Source: an uncultured Eubacteriales bacterium
GTDB lineage: Bacteria; Bacillota; Clostridia; UBA1381; UMGS1253
Assembly (NCBI GenBank): GCA_900550065.1
Contig: URQR01000125.1
Span: forward strand, 1 to 6,170
DNA length: 6,170 nucleotides
Direction: 5' to 3'
The notes under the pieces are model-generated. The model did not search any database, was not told the DNA's origin, and saw only the letters and a list, made by a program, of their open reading frames with translations. Of the stretch, positions 5,796 through 6,170 are shown piece by piece. The position numbers and the translations under genes are program-made. How positions within the stretch are numbered: the stretch's first letter is position 1; each line of letters opens with the position of its first letter.

Positions 5796-5875
5796 CCGTC
5801 CCCCGCTAAGGATACGGCTAGTTTTTAGCTTTACTCCGAGGCCAACCGTTCTAAACGGCTAACTTCTGTATCTGT
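5783..5875 (-). ncRNA. Candidate antisense antitoxin RNA, convergent with the peptide mRNA
   Basis: An RNA starting near 5875 and ending after the shared terminator would be about 90 nt. It contains no ORF with a ribosome binding site. Near its 5' end AGCCGTT (5860-5854) pairs with AACGGTT (5850-5844) across a 3-nt loop; one pair is a wobble only on this strand. Its 3' part (about 5826-5783) is fully complementary to the 3' end of the peptide mRNA, including the terminator loop and the last peptide codons. This 3'-3' overlap resembles known type I antitoxins. Its existence is inferred from promoter and terminator. Confidence 0.6.
5789..5826. terminator. Bidirectional terminator shared by the peptide mRNA and the antisense RNA
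   Basis: AAACTAGCCGT (5789-5799) and ACGGCTAGTTT (5814-5824) form a perfect 11-bp stem with a 14-nt loop. The plus strand continues into TTTTT (5822-5826); the minus strand continues TTTGCTTTT (5791-5783), so both directions can stop here. The plus-strand loop holds CCCCC (5800-5804) and CUAA (5806-5809), and the minus-strand loop holds UUAG. Both match the YUNR U-turn pattern found in loops that start sense-antisense pairing. The CCCCC could also pair with the GGGGG of the peptide's ribosome binding site. Confidence 0.88.
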
Positions 5876-5881
5876 GTTTTT

Positions 5882-5910
5882 ATTATACTACTCCATGTTT
5901 CATTTGTCAA
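5882..5910 (-). promoter_or_regulatory. Promoter of the antisense RNA
   Basis: On the minus strand TTGACA (5910-5905), a 17-bp spacer and TATAAT (5887-5882) give a perfect SigA consensus, stronger than the opposing peptide promoter. The -35 overlaps the last codons and stop of the 84-aa gene. A stronger antitoxin promoter is the usual bias in type I systems. Confidence 0.85.
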
Positions 5911-6154
5911 GCATTTCCCACACCTCCCACTTCTGCACAATTTTATTGCCTTCTACCTCATACCAATCCGTAATCTCTTCCGGATTCGCCCCCGCCGGCG
6001 GTGCAGTTTCTTCTAATTCATAATACCCCTCCGCCTCCGCTGCTTCCGCCTGCGTGCACAACAGGTTCCGGTACCCGCTTACTGCCCGCCCGTCGCGCAG
6101 CACGCCGTTCTCCGGCGGTATCATAGGCCGCCCGTCAATTAGTTTGTATACCAT
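5900..6154 (-). CDS. Phage-type hypothetical protein, 84 aa
   Basis: An acidic, soluble 84-aa protein starting MVYKLIDGRPMI, preceded by GGAGGAGG (6170-6163) 8 nt upstream, and ending TGA at 5900. The middle is rich in Glu, Ala and Pro (about residues 35-57) and it ends with a tryptophan-rich strand-like stretch 'ITDWYEVEGNKIVQKWEVWEML' (about 61-82). No catalytic motif or membrane segment is seen. Small proteins of this style, with a 'W.EV.GN.I.Q.WEV' end, occur between tail and lysis genes in prophages of Bacillota, and its place upstream of the endolysin on the same strand fits; the exact role is unknown. Its 3' end carries the -35 of the antisense promoter. Confidence 0.75.
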   Translation of the reverse strand: MVYKLIDGRPMIPPENGVLRDGRAVSGYRNLLCTQAEAAEAEGYYELEETAPPAGANPEEITDWYEVEGNKIVQKWEVWEMLDK

Positions 6155-6170
6155 TTGTTATACCTCCTCC

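Larger units (their letters stand above)
5663..5874. repeat. Long imperfect inverted repeat flanking the peptide module
   Basis: The left arm (5663-5695) and right arm (5841-5874) are inverted copies: CAGATACAGA and ACGGTTGGC at the two ends of each arm are identical, with about 14 less conserved bases between. Each arm lies just downstream of its own TATAAT (9 and 7 bp), so the peptide mRNA and the antisense RNA begin with almost the same sequence. If the plus-strand RNA ran past the shared terminator, its ends would pair and be followed by a U-run (5877-5881). No target-site duplication is visible at the outer edges. Confidence 0.75.

Noticed and set aside
5663..5874. MITE or small insertion element, suggested by the 33/34-bp inverted repeats
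   Set aside because: No target-site duplication is seen outside the repeats, and each repeat starts right at a predicted transcription start, which a transcript-level role explains better. Not fully excluded.
1..6170. CRISPR array, tRNA or rRNA genes, integrase, transposase
   Set aside because: No regularly spaced direct repeats, no cloverleaf with a CCA-adjacent acceptor stem, no rRNA-like stretch and no recombinase or transposase motif were seen on either strand.

Overview
The window suggests a Bacillota (Firmicutes) chromosome, probably a clostridial-type organism, carrying the end of a prophage. This rests on strong AGGAGG-type ribosome binding sites before nearly every gene, SigA-like promoters with 17-bp spacers, short U-tailed intrinsic terminators, and the protein families present. 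The species cannot be named from this sequence.

Left part (1-4177), ordinary chromosomal genes. A heparinase II/III-like protein is read leftward and runs off the window at position 1. It is divergent from a two-gene operon (849-4138) encoding two half ABC transporters that overlap by ATGA and very likely form a heterodimeric exporter with one consensus and one degenerate ATP site. The 251-bp gap between them holds a promoter for each direction and a 7-bp-arm inverted repeat that could be a shared operator. The operon ends at a clear terminator (4147-4177).

Middle (4178-5595), phage-like lysis region on the minus strand. It holds a terminator, a 32-codon ORF, and a two-domain endolysin made of an N-terminal zinc amidase_2 domain and a C-terminal phosphodiester glycosidase (NAGPA/DUF2233-type) domain. 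The second domain begins at a methionine with its own textbook Shine-Dalgarno sequence, so one gene may yield two proteins.

Right part (5596-6170). Between the endolysin and an 84-aa phage-type hypothetical gene lies a compact module that looks like an undescribed type I toxin-antitoxin locus. A consensus promoter on the plus strand drives a short mRNA for a 23-aa hydrophobic peptide whose Shine-Dalgarno sequence lies inside a 10-bp hairpin. A perfect-consensus promoter on the minus strand drives a roughly 90-nt RNA toward it. The two converge on one bidirectional terminator, as in the par(pAD1)/Fst layout, but the peptide does not resemble Fst and the two RNAs begin with nearly the same sequence. 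A second minus-strand terminator lies directly before the endolysin ribosome binding site, so late phage transcription would have to pass two terminators to express the endolysin. The module may be a 'moron'-type insertion, or part of a read-through control of lysis.
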